A stretch of DNA of 64,000 bases. It comes from Diadema setosum (lineage: Eukaryota; Echinodermata; Echinoidea; Diadematoida; Diadematidae). Shown piece by piece: positions 1 through 12,000 of the stretch (its first letter is position 1; the number at the start of each line of letters is the position of its first letter). The DNA is taken from assembly GCA_033980235.1 (NCBI GenBank), contig CM067072.1, forward strand, positions 20,711,047 to 20,775,046, in the 5' to 3' direction. The position numbers and the translations under genes were made by a program. Below the pieces are notes generated by a model. The model made no database searches, had not been told where the DNA came from, and saw nothing but the letters and a program-made list of their open reading frames with translations.

Positions 1-57
1 ACACACACGTACGGAGCCCGTTTCATAGTCCCCTGCTCGAACTCGTTCGGCGGGGAC
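1..57 (+). repeat. Terminal fragment of a dispersed element ending ...CGGCGGGGAC
   Basis: The first 57 bases are nearly identical to the right end of the element at 55956-56911: both share an ACACACGTACGGAGCCCG stretch and the terminal TTCGGCGGGGAC. The rest of this copy lies outside the window. Confidence 0.8.
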
Positions 58-200
58 AATTAAACCAAATAACAATTAGACCAAACAGTAATTGGACAAA
101 ATGATGACTAGACCAACTGGTTATTAGACCAACTGATATTAAACAGTCTATTAGACCAACTGGCTGTAGACCAAGTGGTAATAGAGTGTAAACCGATCCG
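58..200 (+). repeat. Degenerate short tandem repeat (TTAGACCAACTG-like)
   Basis: Units resembling TTAGACCAACTGG recur about eight times with drift (for example TTAGACCAAACAG, CTAGACCAACTGG, TTAGACCAACTGA). No gene is seen here. Confidence 0.65.
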
Positions 201-287
201 GACGATAGTTTCTTTGAAATGGTTGTTTGAAGGTTAAATATAAATTCAAAACTCGTCTTTTAATATTACATGAGAAAAAGTACCAAC

Positions 288-500
288 GCACCCTTTCGGC
301 AAAACCGGGGGGGGGGGGGGCTTTGGATGAAGGGTGGGGTTCCAGTCAACGCGACGCGACCCAACCCTCCCAACGCACCCTTTCGGCAAAACCGGGGGGG
401 GGGGGGGGGGGGGGGGGGGAGCTTTGGACGAAGGGTGGTGTTCCCATTAACGCGACGCGCCACCACCCAACCCACCCTTTCGGCACAAGTCCCGCCCGAC
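288..500 (+). repeat. GC-rich tandem repeat with long poly-G tracts
   Basis: The phrase ACGCACCCTTTCGGCAAAACC followed by a run of 12 or more G and then a GCTTTGGA(T/C)GAAGGGTGG segment occurs twice. A third partial CACCCTTTCGGCA lies near 473. Short open frames over it on both strands are low-complexity and not genes. Confidence 0.7.
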
Positions 501-559
501 CAACATCACGGTGATTCCAATATACCCCCTTCACACTACGTGTGGCGGGGGTATAATTA

Positions 560-886
560 GATGAATGGCTATACAGTCTAAGAGTGCAGGTATTTTGGGA
601 TTTGAGGATTTTTACTTGACTTCTGACCCTTCTTTAAGTTTAGGTCATTGAACAATTTTTAAGGTATGGAGAAAAAGGTTTAATTTCAGTAAATAATAGA
701 ATTTTAGCATTTTAACCCTGCCTTTGATCCTATGACCCTAAAATTCCCAAGAGGATCACTGTCAGGTAGAACATGCATACAGTATCTACCAAAATAATGT
801 ACTAAGTTTCATGATAATACCTTGAGTTACTTTCGAGATATGGAGGAAGAAGTAAAATTTAACACTTACCCGATTGTCCTTCAAAT
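560..886 (+). repeat. Left part of a CCTTTGACC-type dispersed repeat, split by an insertion
   Basis: It contains degenerate 'TGACCCT...AAGTTTCATGATAATACCT...GATATGGAGGAA' phrases that reappear at 3840-3960 in the same order. It stops at the AAAT duplicated on the far side of the 887-3703 element, so it is the left half of one older repeat. Confidence 0.6.
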
Positions 887-3703
887 GGGCAATTCCACGG
901 TAACTGACGTTACGAGTAAGGATTTTTATGAAATTGTTTTTGTTGTAGTTTTGTGAATGAAAGCACCTGGGGCTTGTAATTAGCATTGATGAATGAGTTC
1001 ATAAGAATGAAGAAATAGGTGGAAAGTTTTTCTCTCAAACTGCATTTCTTATCACATAGCAAGTGAAAATGTGTCGGTAACTGACGTTACGGAAAAAGGA
1101 CATGGGAAATTATGGTGTAGATTTAAATGGAAATATCTCATGTCCCTGACTTTTAAACTTTATGTGTTTTATATGGCAATATACCTAGGTTCTTAGGAAC
1201 AGGTGTGCAAAATAATGTGCACTTTAGATATTTCCTTTTAGCACCATGCCAATTTCAGTGAAGGCATGACGGTAACTGACGTTACGTAACTGACGTTACG
1301 CTTACATTTGCCATAGGGTTTACACATGGAAAATCATGATTAGGAATAGTTTTGTGATATTTTATAATTCTGACCTTTCAGAGTGATTTGTTTGATATGG
1401 AATCATACCTTGATTCATCAATTACAAATACCCAAATGAAATGAGACATTAGTCCATTTTCTTTGTGTTTCATGAAAACTTAAAGGGAAACATGTCAGTA
1501 ACTGACGTTACGTAACTGACGTTACACATACTTTTGCTATGGGGTTTACAAAGAACTAATTTATTTAACAGGTTATTATGCTGCTGCAGTATACCAGTAA
1601 CAATCCCAAGCATTTACTTAGCAACAAATCAAAACAAAATCTAAATACACAAATGGGGTGGGGCCCTTGGAGGGCAAGCTCCCCCCCCCCCCCATGCCAT
1701 AGCACAGTTGAGCAAAAATAATGAAAATGCACCAGAGGATATTTCTTGACATTTGTCTTAAGATTGAATGCTTATTCAACAGTTATGATTACACAGAGCC
1801 ATTTAGATTCAGCTGTTCCAAGTATGAATAATGACATACTAAGGTTTTTGTTTTTGTTTTTTGTTTTTTTGTTTTTAATGAACAGGAAAGTTTCTATCTA
1901 GAGTACCCCATGCAGTACTACACAAAACACAGATATTTTTGTGTGTGAAAAAAAAAAAAATATCTTTCAGGTCATGGGGAAAAACACATACAAATAAAAA
2001 TATTCATATATATGTATGAAATCTACTGTGATATATTCTTTCTTCTTTTCTTTATTTTACTCCTTCTCCCTCAAGGCATTGTTAGGGCCACAAATAACAA
2101 AATGATCTCCATTATCAATAATGATTTAAATGAATAGTGTTACACTTTTAATATTTTTTCTGTAAAGAAGAAGCATGCTTTTTTGGTCAAAAGGGCATTA
2201 TTTGTTTATTCCTTGCTTGAAGGAATGTAATTGTTTTTCTTTTCCTTTTCACTGGTATATCAAGGCTTGCAAATACATCCCAGATACCAAGAAATAGGAC
2301 TTTGCAATGAAAGAATTCTAAGATCAATATAAACAAATCTTCCTGTTCATAATCATCATGTATTACAAAAATGTCCCTGCATTAATGAAATAAAGTAATC
2401 AACAAATATGAACAGTTTTTTATTTTACCCTAGCATCACCTCTCACCTTCAGCAACATTAGTGTTAAACGTTGAGCAACATCAGTGTTAGTTTCAAACTG
2501 TAATGACAGTACATGCCTTATGTCAGGCCTGCTTATGTACCATTTCAAGATGTGCCATATTAACTAAACCAAACATTTAAGTACAAGCGAAGAAATATAT
2601 CTCTTCCTGCATTTGCCTTGAGGTAGAAACTTTACTAAGCTTCCAGAAAAAAAGAAAAATGCTAGCAAAAGTAGTCATTAGTAAAGATTATAAAACTGTT
2701 GGTATACAGCTGTACACAAGCTTTTTAATAGAAAAAGGTGGTTACCATGCAACCACATCATTGATTAGGCCTACAAATTTGGTAGCTTTATCACCCCGTA
2801 GGACTGTGAATGTACTGTATAGTAATTTGAGTGCATTATATATTGCATGTGGTAAACCTAAACTTCCAGATGATTTAATCTTAAACTTGTGCTGAACCGG
2901 AAATCAAAAGCTCAAGCCCCCTCCACCAAAAAAAAAAAAAAAATAGGATAAATAAATAGATTTCAGATAAAATGAACAAAAAAAAAAAATGTATCCATGG
3001 ACATATGGTGATGACATCATTCCCTATCAAAGGGATTGCTGCTCTTTGTTGATAACCTTTGACTTCCCAGATGTATTGAAATGGCCTAAAGTCAAAAAAA
3101 AATTGCCTAAGTTACAATTACTGTCATGGTAACTGACGTTACATACTGGTATATGACGTTTCGGTAACTGACGTTACACATTTTGATGTGTTCATTTGAC
3201 TCTCCAGTATGCCAAGTATCCTTAGTTTCTGGTATTGAAAGGAAGGCATATGGGCATACATTAGAAATCCTAAGTTACATCATACAGCTCACTTTCTTTG
3301 ATGAATAAAGTTAAAAATTCCTTGTTTTTGGTAACTGACGTTACATCCATCATTGTCAAACTAATTAAAAGTTTTTATAAAATTCTTTAAAGCAACCAGC
3401 TTTTTCTTTCTATCATGTGGTAAAAGACTTGTCTGGTAACTGCATACATATAAAAAATTGTTGTTTAGAGTAGTAGTAAAGTGGATATACAGAGGGTAAA
3501 TTATGTGACAATACACTCTTTCTTACCATTGAGTTATAGGCCTTTTTTGGCAGCCATTTTGAAAATCAAAATGGCCGCTTTTATTGAAAAACATAATGAT
3601 TCTTAAAACTTCAACTCAAGTATTGTCTGAAAATGTATGGTGTTTGAAACAAATATCATTTTGAATTTTCGGCATCTGTGTCCTACCTACCGTGGAATTG
3701 CCC
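887..3703 (+). mobile_element. 2.8 kb non-autonomous TIR element with AAAT target duplication
   Basis: The left end GGGCAATTCCACGGTA (887-902) is matched exactly, in inverted orientation, at 3688-3703. Both ends abut AAAT (883-886 and 3704-3707), which fits a 4-bp target-site duplication. The interior has no open frame resembling a transposase (the longest, at 2659-2895, is 78 codons and unrecognisable), so it looks non-autonomous. The interior carries nine intact copies of GTAACTGACGTTAC, the first overlapping the left TIR, plus poly-T, poly-C and poly-A tracts. The superfamily cannot be named from the ends alone. Confidence 0.75.
899..3344 (+). repeat. Dispersed array of the 14-bp motif GTAACTGACGTTAC (nine copies)
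   Basis: Exact or one-base-extended copies lie at about 899, 1076, 1271, 1286, 1498, 1512, 3128, 3163 and 3330. Two pairs are head-to-tail with no spacer (1271-1300 and 1498-1525). A degenerate copy is at 3148 (ATATGACGTTT). The motif is a near-inverted repeat (GTAAC...GTTAC) and contains TGACGT, the core half of a CREB/ATF site. All copies are on the same strand and inside the 887-3703 element. Confidence 0.8.
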
Positions 3704-4345
3704 AAATGACCTTTTGGCAAGAAACTTCCCAGAGAATCTCTAATATTGGGTAATCGTTTATGTATGAATTTTCAAGAAAAATCCTGCAGGCATTGCATTA
3801 TGAGGGGAATAGTGAAAATTTGAGTTGACCTAGACCTTTGACCCATGACCCCCAAAATCCCTAGTTAATCCATGCCACTCAGCACATGCATCTATATGTA
3901 CACCACTAAGTTCCATGAAGATACCTCGAACCATTTGCAAAATATGGAGGAAAACAGTGATATCTTAACATTTTCACTTGATCTTTGACCTTTGACCTCA
4001 TGACCTGAAACTCTATCTGGAAAATCTTTATTTGGTAATTTACACACTAAGATTCAAGAAAATACCTCCAGGCACTGCATTGATATAGGGGATACAGTAA
4101 CATTTCGAACATTTTACCTTGACCTTTTGACTTGTGACCTTGAACATGTGCATCCAAAAGTTGATAGGCACAGCTTCGCCCAGTCATGTGTACATGCCAA
4201 GTTTAATTAGGATACCTCAAACATTTTTTTAGTTACGCTGTCCAAAAAATTGATTACAGATGGAAGGACGGATGGACAGACGTACAGACAACCCGAAAAC
4301 ATAATGCCCCCAGCGACACTTTGTGGCAGAGGCATAAAAAGATGC
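3704..4345 (+). repeat. CCTTTGACC-type dispersed repeat with GGACGGAYGGACAGAC end
   Basis: It contains repeated TGACCTTTGACC / ATGACC phrases, two ATACCTC(G/C)A blocks and a terminal GGACGGATGGACAGACG run leading into ACTTTGTGGCAGAGGCAT. It is the right part of the repeat that starts at 560. Open frames here (4229-4651 minus, 4250-4537 plus) are shadows. Confidence 0.6.
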
Positions 4346-6258
4346 AGAGGCACCCACACTATCATCCAAAATACAAATTTGTTGAATGTTCACACTTGGT
4401 TGGTCTGGTACAGGTACATTGTTGTATTCAATGGCAGCTCTTTTTATTACTTTTATGAAATTGTTGGAATGGGTCTTATTTTCTTGAATAAAATGGAAAT
4501 GACACATAGCTCTATAGGCTGTCTGGTAAATTTTTGAAAAAAAAACATTTACAATAACGTGCATGGTTTGTTCACCTGCGCCTGTGCATTCTACTGAAAA
4601 AGATCCCCACTGCTGACTTTTTTTAGTCCTTGGCAATTCATGTTTTATCAAAAGAATAAAGGAATGAACTGAATATTCTGCATTGTATACTCCCAGCTAC
4701 TGGGCTTGGACTGTTTTGTACACATGGCTTATTTGTGCTCATATTTACAAAATGTGTTGATTCCTGATAAATGATGTTCCCTGTCAGTGAATTGGTACAG
4801 GAAATCCACCCACTCAAAAGCGTTGATTATACATTGTAGATGTACAATGAATACACTACTTACAATGTAAGTGCGACATCAGTGCTGGTTGATTCAAGGT
4901 ACATACAAATGAGCACACCTAGTATGTGTAGGTACACATGCGTACCTCCTTGTGTGATTGCAGCTACAGTGCAGAAACTACTTTGCAATTCCTAGTTCCA
5001 TGTACAGTGTGTGACCAGAAACTTCCATCACTGTAATTAAAGTTTGCAAATATTTCCTGCAACTCACTGGTATTTTTCAAAACACACACTGCAAATGTTC
5101 TGCCAAATTCAACTAAAACAATCAGTAGCCTAGATGCTGATATTTTTGAAAATAAAATTGAATTACATGTAGTTTAGTAAGGACAAAGCATAGCCACTAG
5201 AGTTTTATGCAGCTCTACAAAGAATCTGTCCATTGTAAACTGGAAGTTAAGATGCTTTTAACATGGCAATAAGATACATTATCAACTCCTGTTGTAGTAA
5301 AAGTAATCTGTTGATCACTGCCATGGAATCACCCCTTTAACAAGTAAAGAATCCATGACATGTTTTCAGCAGAAGAAATTTTCATTTTATGGTCAAGATT
5401 ATCTAATTGAAGCTCTAGTAAAAGCAAACAACATAATGCAAGTTTCATTACATTCATGATATTAGAAATCTCACATTGCAGTATGACATTATTTCAGTCA
5501 TAACCAGTCATGTGCAAATTAGACACTTGGGCAATTATGACTGTCACCTCGAATTACTATTATACTCTGACTGGTTTTTACTGAAAAAAGATTCTCTTTT
5601 GTCAATAATTTACAGTAGTGCCGCAATTAAAGAATTCAAAATGTACACAGCTACAGCACTGCACCTCTATAATAAATGGATGTGAGATCTTCCTCCCGTA
5701 TTCATCTAAAAGTAAAGTATTAAACATTCTCTAGAAGATTTGTGTGCAAGTCAATGACGCATTCATGATACAGCTTCATTCATTTGCAGAGAAAAAAAAA
5801 AAAACAAGACAGGTATCACAGTTTTCTGAAAACATATCACACTTTAAATCACACAATATTCATTGCCTCGCAATGAAAATCTACTGTTCTATTTCATCAC
5901 TCAGATATTTAAAAGCTATCCATTCATCATCACTAGCATCATGTTTAAGTACTGTCATTTAGTTTTTAGGTAAAATATGATACCTGATTATAACTAAAGA
6001 AAGTTGAACATGTCAAAGTGCATTGCAAAATGTACTTGTTTGTTATCGGGGAAAGAGTCGTTGCATATAAAAATATTACAAGAGAAAAGGTGATAAATCA
6101 TAATTCTGAAAAAGTTGTTTTTGCACAATATGAGTAGCATTGGCACAACTATCAAGTTTAAGGAGGTGTGCATGGTGTAAAAAGAAACTGGTTGTACATG
6201 TACACATGGAGAGTCCTGAGAGATAAGGATGCAGATCAAGAGTAAAGATAGGACAATG
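4346..6258. other. Gene-free stretch
   Basis: AT-rich unique-looking sequence. Scattered short open frames (5476-5685, 5744-5962) have no recognisable domain, no convincing splice context and A/T-run composition. No RNA gene was seen. Confidence 0.5.
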
Positions 6259-6477
6259 TACTGTAAAAGTTGGAATTTTCGTAGTGTTGAAATTTTTGTG
6301 CATCTCATGCAACCAGAAGCTAGTGTGAAAATAAAAGCACACAAATATTTTTGCATGCTAAAATGTTCCAGCCCTTACTAGTTAATGTCTTGATTCCGCG
6401 GAATTAGAATCATGCAACTCTTCTTAACCAACCGAATGCGAAAAATTAGTTGTGCGAAAATATCCACCTTTACGGTA
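6259..6477. mobile_element. Short TIR element (MITE), TACTGTAAAAGTTGGAATTTT ends
   Basis: The left end, TACTGTAAAAG then TTGGAATTTTCG, is mirrored at the right as CGAAAATATCCACCTTTACGGTA. A related copy is at 53842-53990. The interior has no coding potential. Confidence 0.6.
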
Positions 6478-7599
6478 AATTGCTTCCTGATAACCACATC
6501 AGTGTGTCATGTGAGAGGGTCTGGGAGGATATGATGCTCTGATATTGAGTTCTACTTTTTCACTGGTCTCATTCCTTGGGTCAAAACAAAGAAACAAACA
6601 AACAAACAAACATTACAGACTAGATTATTGCAAAATAGGCTGAACTGCATGCAAGATAAAGAATGGACATGTTGCTAAAAAAAAATTAAAACTTGACATC
6701 TAAATTATATTGGGCTAAAAAAAATGGTCTAAATTCTTCTATTAACAGAGAAAGTGTGTATAGTTTTCCAAAAGCGTGTTTGTCTGGTTGTTTGTAGTAA
6801 TCTCCCACAGGTTTATAAAGTACAATTAGTGATATCCAAACTTCAAGGCTGAAGTTATCACAATGTTGATTAGATTGCTCTGGTTTCTGTGGTACGGTAG
6901 GCATTTTGCTTATTTGCCTGTTCTCGGTAATGTGGGACAAAATAGTAATCACTGGAAAGAAAGAAAAAAATGGAGAATTTGAAAATGCGATCAAAAGAAT
7001 ATCTGGTGCAATCAGACTATCACTGTGAAGGGTATCAATATGATTTTAGGTACAGGTGGAGAAATGAGTAGGCCTATGCATGCAGGACAATAATACATGT
7101 AAATAGCAAGTTTGTTTCATGGGGTCAATATCATCTTGTAGTTTATGCTTGTCACGGGTTATTAAAAAAAAATAATGTATCAACTTAGTATTTTCTCTTT
7201 GTTCCGCATATTGGCAGTATTGTCAAAGTAGTACTAGTAGAAGGAATGTCATGATAGAGGAATGCACTAAATGCCAATTGGTATTTATTGCAAATCCACA
7301 TTTACAGTGATATTAACAATAAATATCACTGTGAGGGCGCTGGTCCGGCATCGTTTCCCCCTACTGAAAGGCTGTGAAAATCGTCGTTTCTTGCCATCTT
7401 CTAGAACTCTCTGCAGATTGTTCTGATCACAATGTGATAATACTGTATATCTCAACATTTTGCCACACATGGGGAGTAACATCAACCACTGCATGGTATG
7501 GAATTTTGATACCGTTTGTACTTCTCCATAACCTCCGAGAACCTATAATGAGACTCTTGCTACACTGTTGTCCCACATACTAAGATTGGTGTTTCCTTT
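6478..7599. other. Gene-free stretch upstream of the LINE
   Basis: It contains an (AAAC)n microsatellite near 6590-6612 and A-runs. Open frames at 6686-6994 (minus) and 7285-7583 are unsupported. Confidence 0.45.
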
Positions 7600-7778
7600 A
7601 CACGTTCTGTACGGATTTCGCGTTCATTACTGCCATGCATGCACGAACGCTAGTACTGTGTAGGGGATCTACCCATTGTCGGCATGACCTAGATATGTGC
7701 AGCATCAAAACATAATTCGTGAGTTCTGTCAGAAAATTCCATAAATCTACTTTGACTTGGTATTCTCCACGATACGTC

Positions 7779-8603
7779 ATGGCTTCAAAGAAATTGATTG
7801 CATCTGTTCTGAAAGAACTGTTGGAAAGCACAGAATTTCTTGATGCTATTACTGAAAACCTTGCTGAAGCAGTGGAAAGATCAGTGGAAAAGAAACTGGA
7901 GGAAATTGTGGAAAGAATAAAAAAACAAGATGAATGCTTGTCGCGACTTGAAAAGTCTTTGAAAAAGACAGACAAGATATGCAATGACCTGCAAACACAA
8001 GTAAATGACTCGTGGCACAAAATCACTGAGCGGTGTGAACTTCTGGAAGCTTCCGTTGTGGACCTCTCAGCGAGTGAAAGCCAAGCAAACAAGAAAATCC
8101 AGTCACTCGAGAAAGCTCTGGACTCCAAGTGCAACATGATCAACATGCTTCAAACAACTGTGAATGACCTTGAGCAGTACTCAAGAAGAAATTGCTTAAG
8201 GATCTTCGGTGTTCCTCAACGCCCCAACGAAAGTACAGACCAGGTTGTTCTTGATGTTGCCAAAAGGATTGGAGTGGATCTCAGTGTCGCAGACATTGAT
8301 CGCAGCCACCGAGTCGGCAAGCAACCCACTGGTGATAGGAGCAGAGGAATCATCGTGAAACTTTCCTCATACCGAGCTCGGCAGAAGTTGATACTGCATC
8401 GTCGCAAGCTGAAAGGAAGTGGAATCACCATCCACGAAGACCTTACTTCCAGGAATCGCGATCTGCTTCTGGAGGCCCAAGGACATGAGAAAGTGACAAC
8501 AGCTTGGACTGTAGATGGTCGCGTCTTTGTCCTGATCCCTGCAAGCAATGGAAGATCTACTAAACGACTGATAAAGTGCAAAGACGATCTCACAAAACTA
8601 TGA
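7779..8603 (+). CDS. LINE ORF1: coiled-coil RNA-binding-type protein, 274 aa
   Basis: In this class of LINE the ORF1 protein coats element RNA and acts as a nucleic-acid chaperone. Residues about 30-130 are charged heptad-like sequence (many E, K, L) and should form a coiled coil. Residues 131-146 hold LEQYSRRNCLRIFGVP, the hallmark start of the conserved C-terminal half. HRVG (177-180), RGIIVKL (189-195) and IHEDLTSRNRDLL (218-230) follow in the usual order. I chose the ATG at 7779 (MASKKL) over the track start at 7719, because the 20 codons before it lack conserved features. Unlike ORF2, its codons are not strongly A/T-ending. Stop TGA at 8601-8603. A 182-codon minus-strand frame overlapping it is a shadow. 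Confidence 0.8.
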   Translation: MASKKLIASVLKELLESTEFLDAITENLAEAVERSVEKKLEEIVERIKKQDECLSRLEKSLKKTDKICNDLQTQVNDSWHKITERCELLEASVVDLSASESQANKKIQSLEKALDSKCNMINMLQTTVNDLEQYSRRNCLRIFGVPQRPNESTDQVVLDVAKRIGVDLSVADIDRSHRVGKQPTGDRSRGIIVKLSSYRARQKLILHRRKLKGSGITIHEDLTSRNRDLLLEAQGHEKVTTAWTVDGRVFVLIPASNGRSTKRLIKCKDDLTKL

Positions 8604-9028
8604 TTTGAAAAAATGCATAACACTGCAGGTACCTATTCATGTATTTGATCTGTATATTTTTGAGTTTGAAATACACCATGTAGTGTATGTTATGCCATGC
8701 TTTTTTTTTTCTCTCTCTCTCTCTCTCTCTTTCTTTTCAAAATCTTTCTTCCTCTCGATTTTTCCCCCTCTCTCTCTATAGCTGTATACAGATGTAATAT
8801 ATGGCTACAGTGGACGAAGTATGCTGAGTAGATTTTCTATGTGTTCCTTTCTCCAACAAACATGCCATGAAATATAATTGTTAATGATCATTAAACTGCC
8901 TTCATAGCCTCCCCGTGGCTTTTTTTAGATTTGCTTTGGGTATTTCTTGATATCTATAATGTATCATTGTGAATCCATGTGATTCATTATTTTTAATCTG
9001 TGTGTTTTATGTGTAGTGTATTAGGTAA
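8604..9028 (+). other. Spacer between LINE ORF1 and ORF2
   Basis: Non-coding, with a T-run and (CT)n tract at 8700-8775. No internal ribosome-entry signal can be recognised by eye. Confidence 0.5.
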
Positions 9029-12000
9029 ATGTCTGAATATCAAACTCAAACTTATTTTGATTCTGTCAATAGTGATGTCAGTAATGGTATAGGATTGTCT
9101 GAATATTTATCTCCATTTGATAAAAGTGAAGAAAAAGAAGGGTCTGATCAGTCTTTTTACACTTATGACCAGTTCAATACAGATATATCTGATGTTTTTT
9201 ATCATGAAAATATTTATAGCAGATTTTCAACCATTCATTTTAACTGCAGGAGTATGCGTAAAAATTTTGATAATTTGCAGTCCACACTTGATATGCTAAG
9301 GATGCAGTTTTCCACAATAGCTGTCACAGAAACCTGGCTATATGAGAGTGACTCTTTATTTGATATTGGAAATTATACATTTTTAGCTAAAGGAAGAAGA
9401 AATAAACGAGGAGGTGGTGTTGGAATATACATTAATAAAAAATTATCATTTATACCTAGAACAGATTTGGATACTAATGAACCATATATAGAATCATTAT
9501 TTATTGAATTCAAGACTCAATGTCACAATGTTATAGTAGGTGTTATATATCGGCCACCAAACCAATGTGTAAATCCTTTTTTAGAATCAATGGATAATAT
9601 TCTGCATGTTATTAATGCTGAAAACAAATCTGTGTATTTGTTAGGTGATTTTAATTTGAATTTATTGGAGATATCTGTTTGTCATCATGTAAATAATTTT
9701 TTAGATTTATGCATGTCAAATAGTTTATATCCTTTGATTCATATTCCAACACGTGTTACACCCCAGTCAGCAACATTACTTGACAACATCTTTACCAACG
9801 TTCTCGATCAAGAAGTTGCAGGCGTACTCTTAGCAGATGTAAGTGATCATTTTCCTGTTTTTTCTGTGAGCAACATCTTATTGAAAAATAATAGTGATTC
9901 AGATATTTTTTTTACACGTGATATTAATTCTATGAATTGTGAGAAATTTGTTCAAGCGGTTAGCAACACGTGTTGGAATATTACACATGATAACTCAAAT
10001 GATGCTTATAATGATTTTATTGAAAAGTTGACCAAAATATATTATGATTGCTTTCCTGTCAAGCATGTTACAAATAAGAAAAAGTATATGCATAAGCCGT
10101 GGTTTAACACATCATTACGTAAACTTTGTAATAAAAAATGTATATTGTACAGGAAGTATGTTAAAAATCCAACTGAGTACAGATGTTTTAGGTATAAGCA
10201 ATACAGAAATATGGTATCAAAAGAAATAAAGAAGGCTAAGATTTTGCATTTTAGAAACAAATTTGAATCAGCTACAGGTAGTATGAAAAAAGTGTGGAAT
10301 ATAGTTAATGATATGCTTGGTACAAGAAAGAAGTCAAATGCCCTCCCTAATGTATTAAAGTGCAATAGTAAAACTGTAACTGGGCAAGATGATATATGTT
10401 CTGCTTTTAATCAGTTTTTTATTGATATTGGGCCCAAACTTGCCTCATCTTGTAAACGAGTTGGTAATTATATGAGTAATATTAAAAGAAATGCAAGTAG
10501 TATTTTCTTTGAGCCGTGTTCACCTGATGAAATAATCCGGATTGTTAGTAATATTCAAAATGGTAAAAGTCCTGGGCATGATGAAATTGGTGTTCTGCCT
10601 ATTAAAAAAGTTATTCATATTCTTTGTATTCCTTTATGTGAAATTTGTAATTTATCTATGTTAACTGGTGAAGTTCCTAATAATTTAAAAATTGCAAAAG
10701 TTATACCCATTCATAAAAATGAATCTAAGGACGATATATCAAATTATCGCCCTATATCTATTCTTCCTTTATTTTCAAAAGTTCTCGAAAGATGTGTCTT
10801 TAATCGAGTAATAGATTTTTTAGAAAAGTGTAATATCATAACTGATAATCAATTTGGATTTAGGCCAAAGTATTGTGTATCTTATGCATTAGTTGACTTT
10901 CTTTACAAAATATTGAATGCATTAGAACAAAAAGAAATAACAATTGGATTATTTTTAGATCTTAGTAAGGCTTTTGATTCCCTTGATCATCATATTCTTC
11001 TAGATAAACTTTATTGTTATGGTATGAGAGGTGTTGTATACAAATGGTTTCAAAGTTATTTGGATAATCGTAAACAATATGTATCAATTAATGGTTATAC
11101 CTCTAATCAAAAGACAATTAAGTGTGGTGTTCCACAAGGGTCTATATTAGGCCCTTTGTTATTTATTCTGTATATTAATGATATATGTAATGTGTCTGAT
11201 CGTTTAAAGTTTATTTTATATGCAGATGACACCAGTGTGTTCATGTCAAATTCTGATATACAAATATTACAGGAACAATTTGCAAGTGAATTAAAAAAGC
11301 TAGTTTATTGGTTAGATATAAATAAGCTTGTTCTTAATATAAATAAAACAAATTTTATGTTATTTTCAAACAAAAAAGTACACAATGATTTTGTTTACAT
11401 TAAAATCAATGATGTTTTTATTAAACGTGTTCCATATGTTAAGTTTTTAGGTGTAATAATTGATGAAAAATTGTCTTGGAACCAGCACACTGACGTTGTC
11501 TGCAACAAACTTTCAAAAAATATTGGTCTATTGTATAGATTTCATTCGTATCCAAAAGAAGTTTTATTATTATTGTATAATTCTCTAATTCTGCCTTATT
11601 TGAATTATTGTATACAAATCTGGGCAAACTGTAGTGAACAAAATATGTTGAGGCTTTTAAAATTACAAAAGAAAGCAATCAGAATTGTATCTCATAGCGA
11701 TTACCGTGCTCATACAATGCCAATATTTGATCGACTGAAAATTCTTAATATTTATAATATGTATATATATCAAAGTGCAATATTTATGTTTTCATGTTCT
11801 CATAATATGCTTCCTGGAGTATTAAATAATTACTTTAAGCTCAATAGCCAGGTGCATACATGTATAACAAGAAACTTTTTTAATTATCACTTGCCATTTG
11901 TAAGATTAAGCTCGTATCAAAAGTCAATATTTTATAATGGACCGAAAATATGGAATGAGTTACCAGAGGAAATAAAATCAAGTCAGACTTTTACGATTTT

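Noticed and set aside
227..560. Four overlapping open frames on both strands
   Set aside because: They translate poly-G/poly-C tandem repeats (poly-Gly, poly-Pro) and have no coding signal.
899..3344. CRISPR-like array from the regular GTAACTGACGTTAC motif
   Set aside because: Spacing is irregular (0 to about 1600 bp), two pairs are tandem, and the host is a eukaryote.
7598..8146. 182-codon minus-strand frame
   Set aside because: Shadow of the LINE ORF1 on the other strand; no motif of its own.
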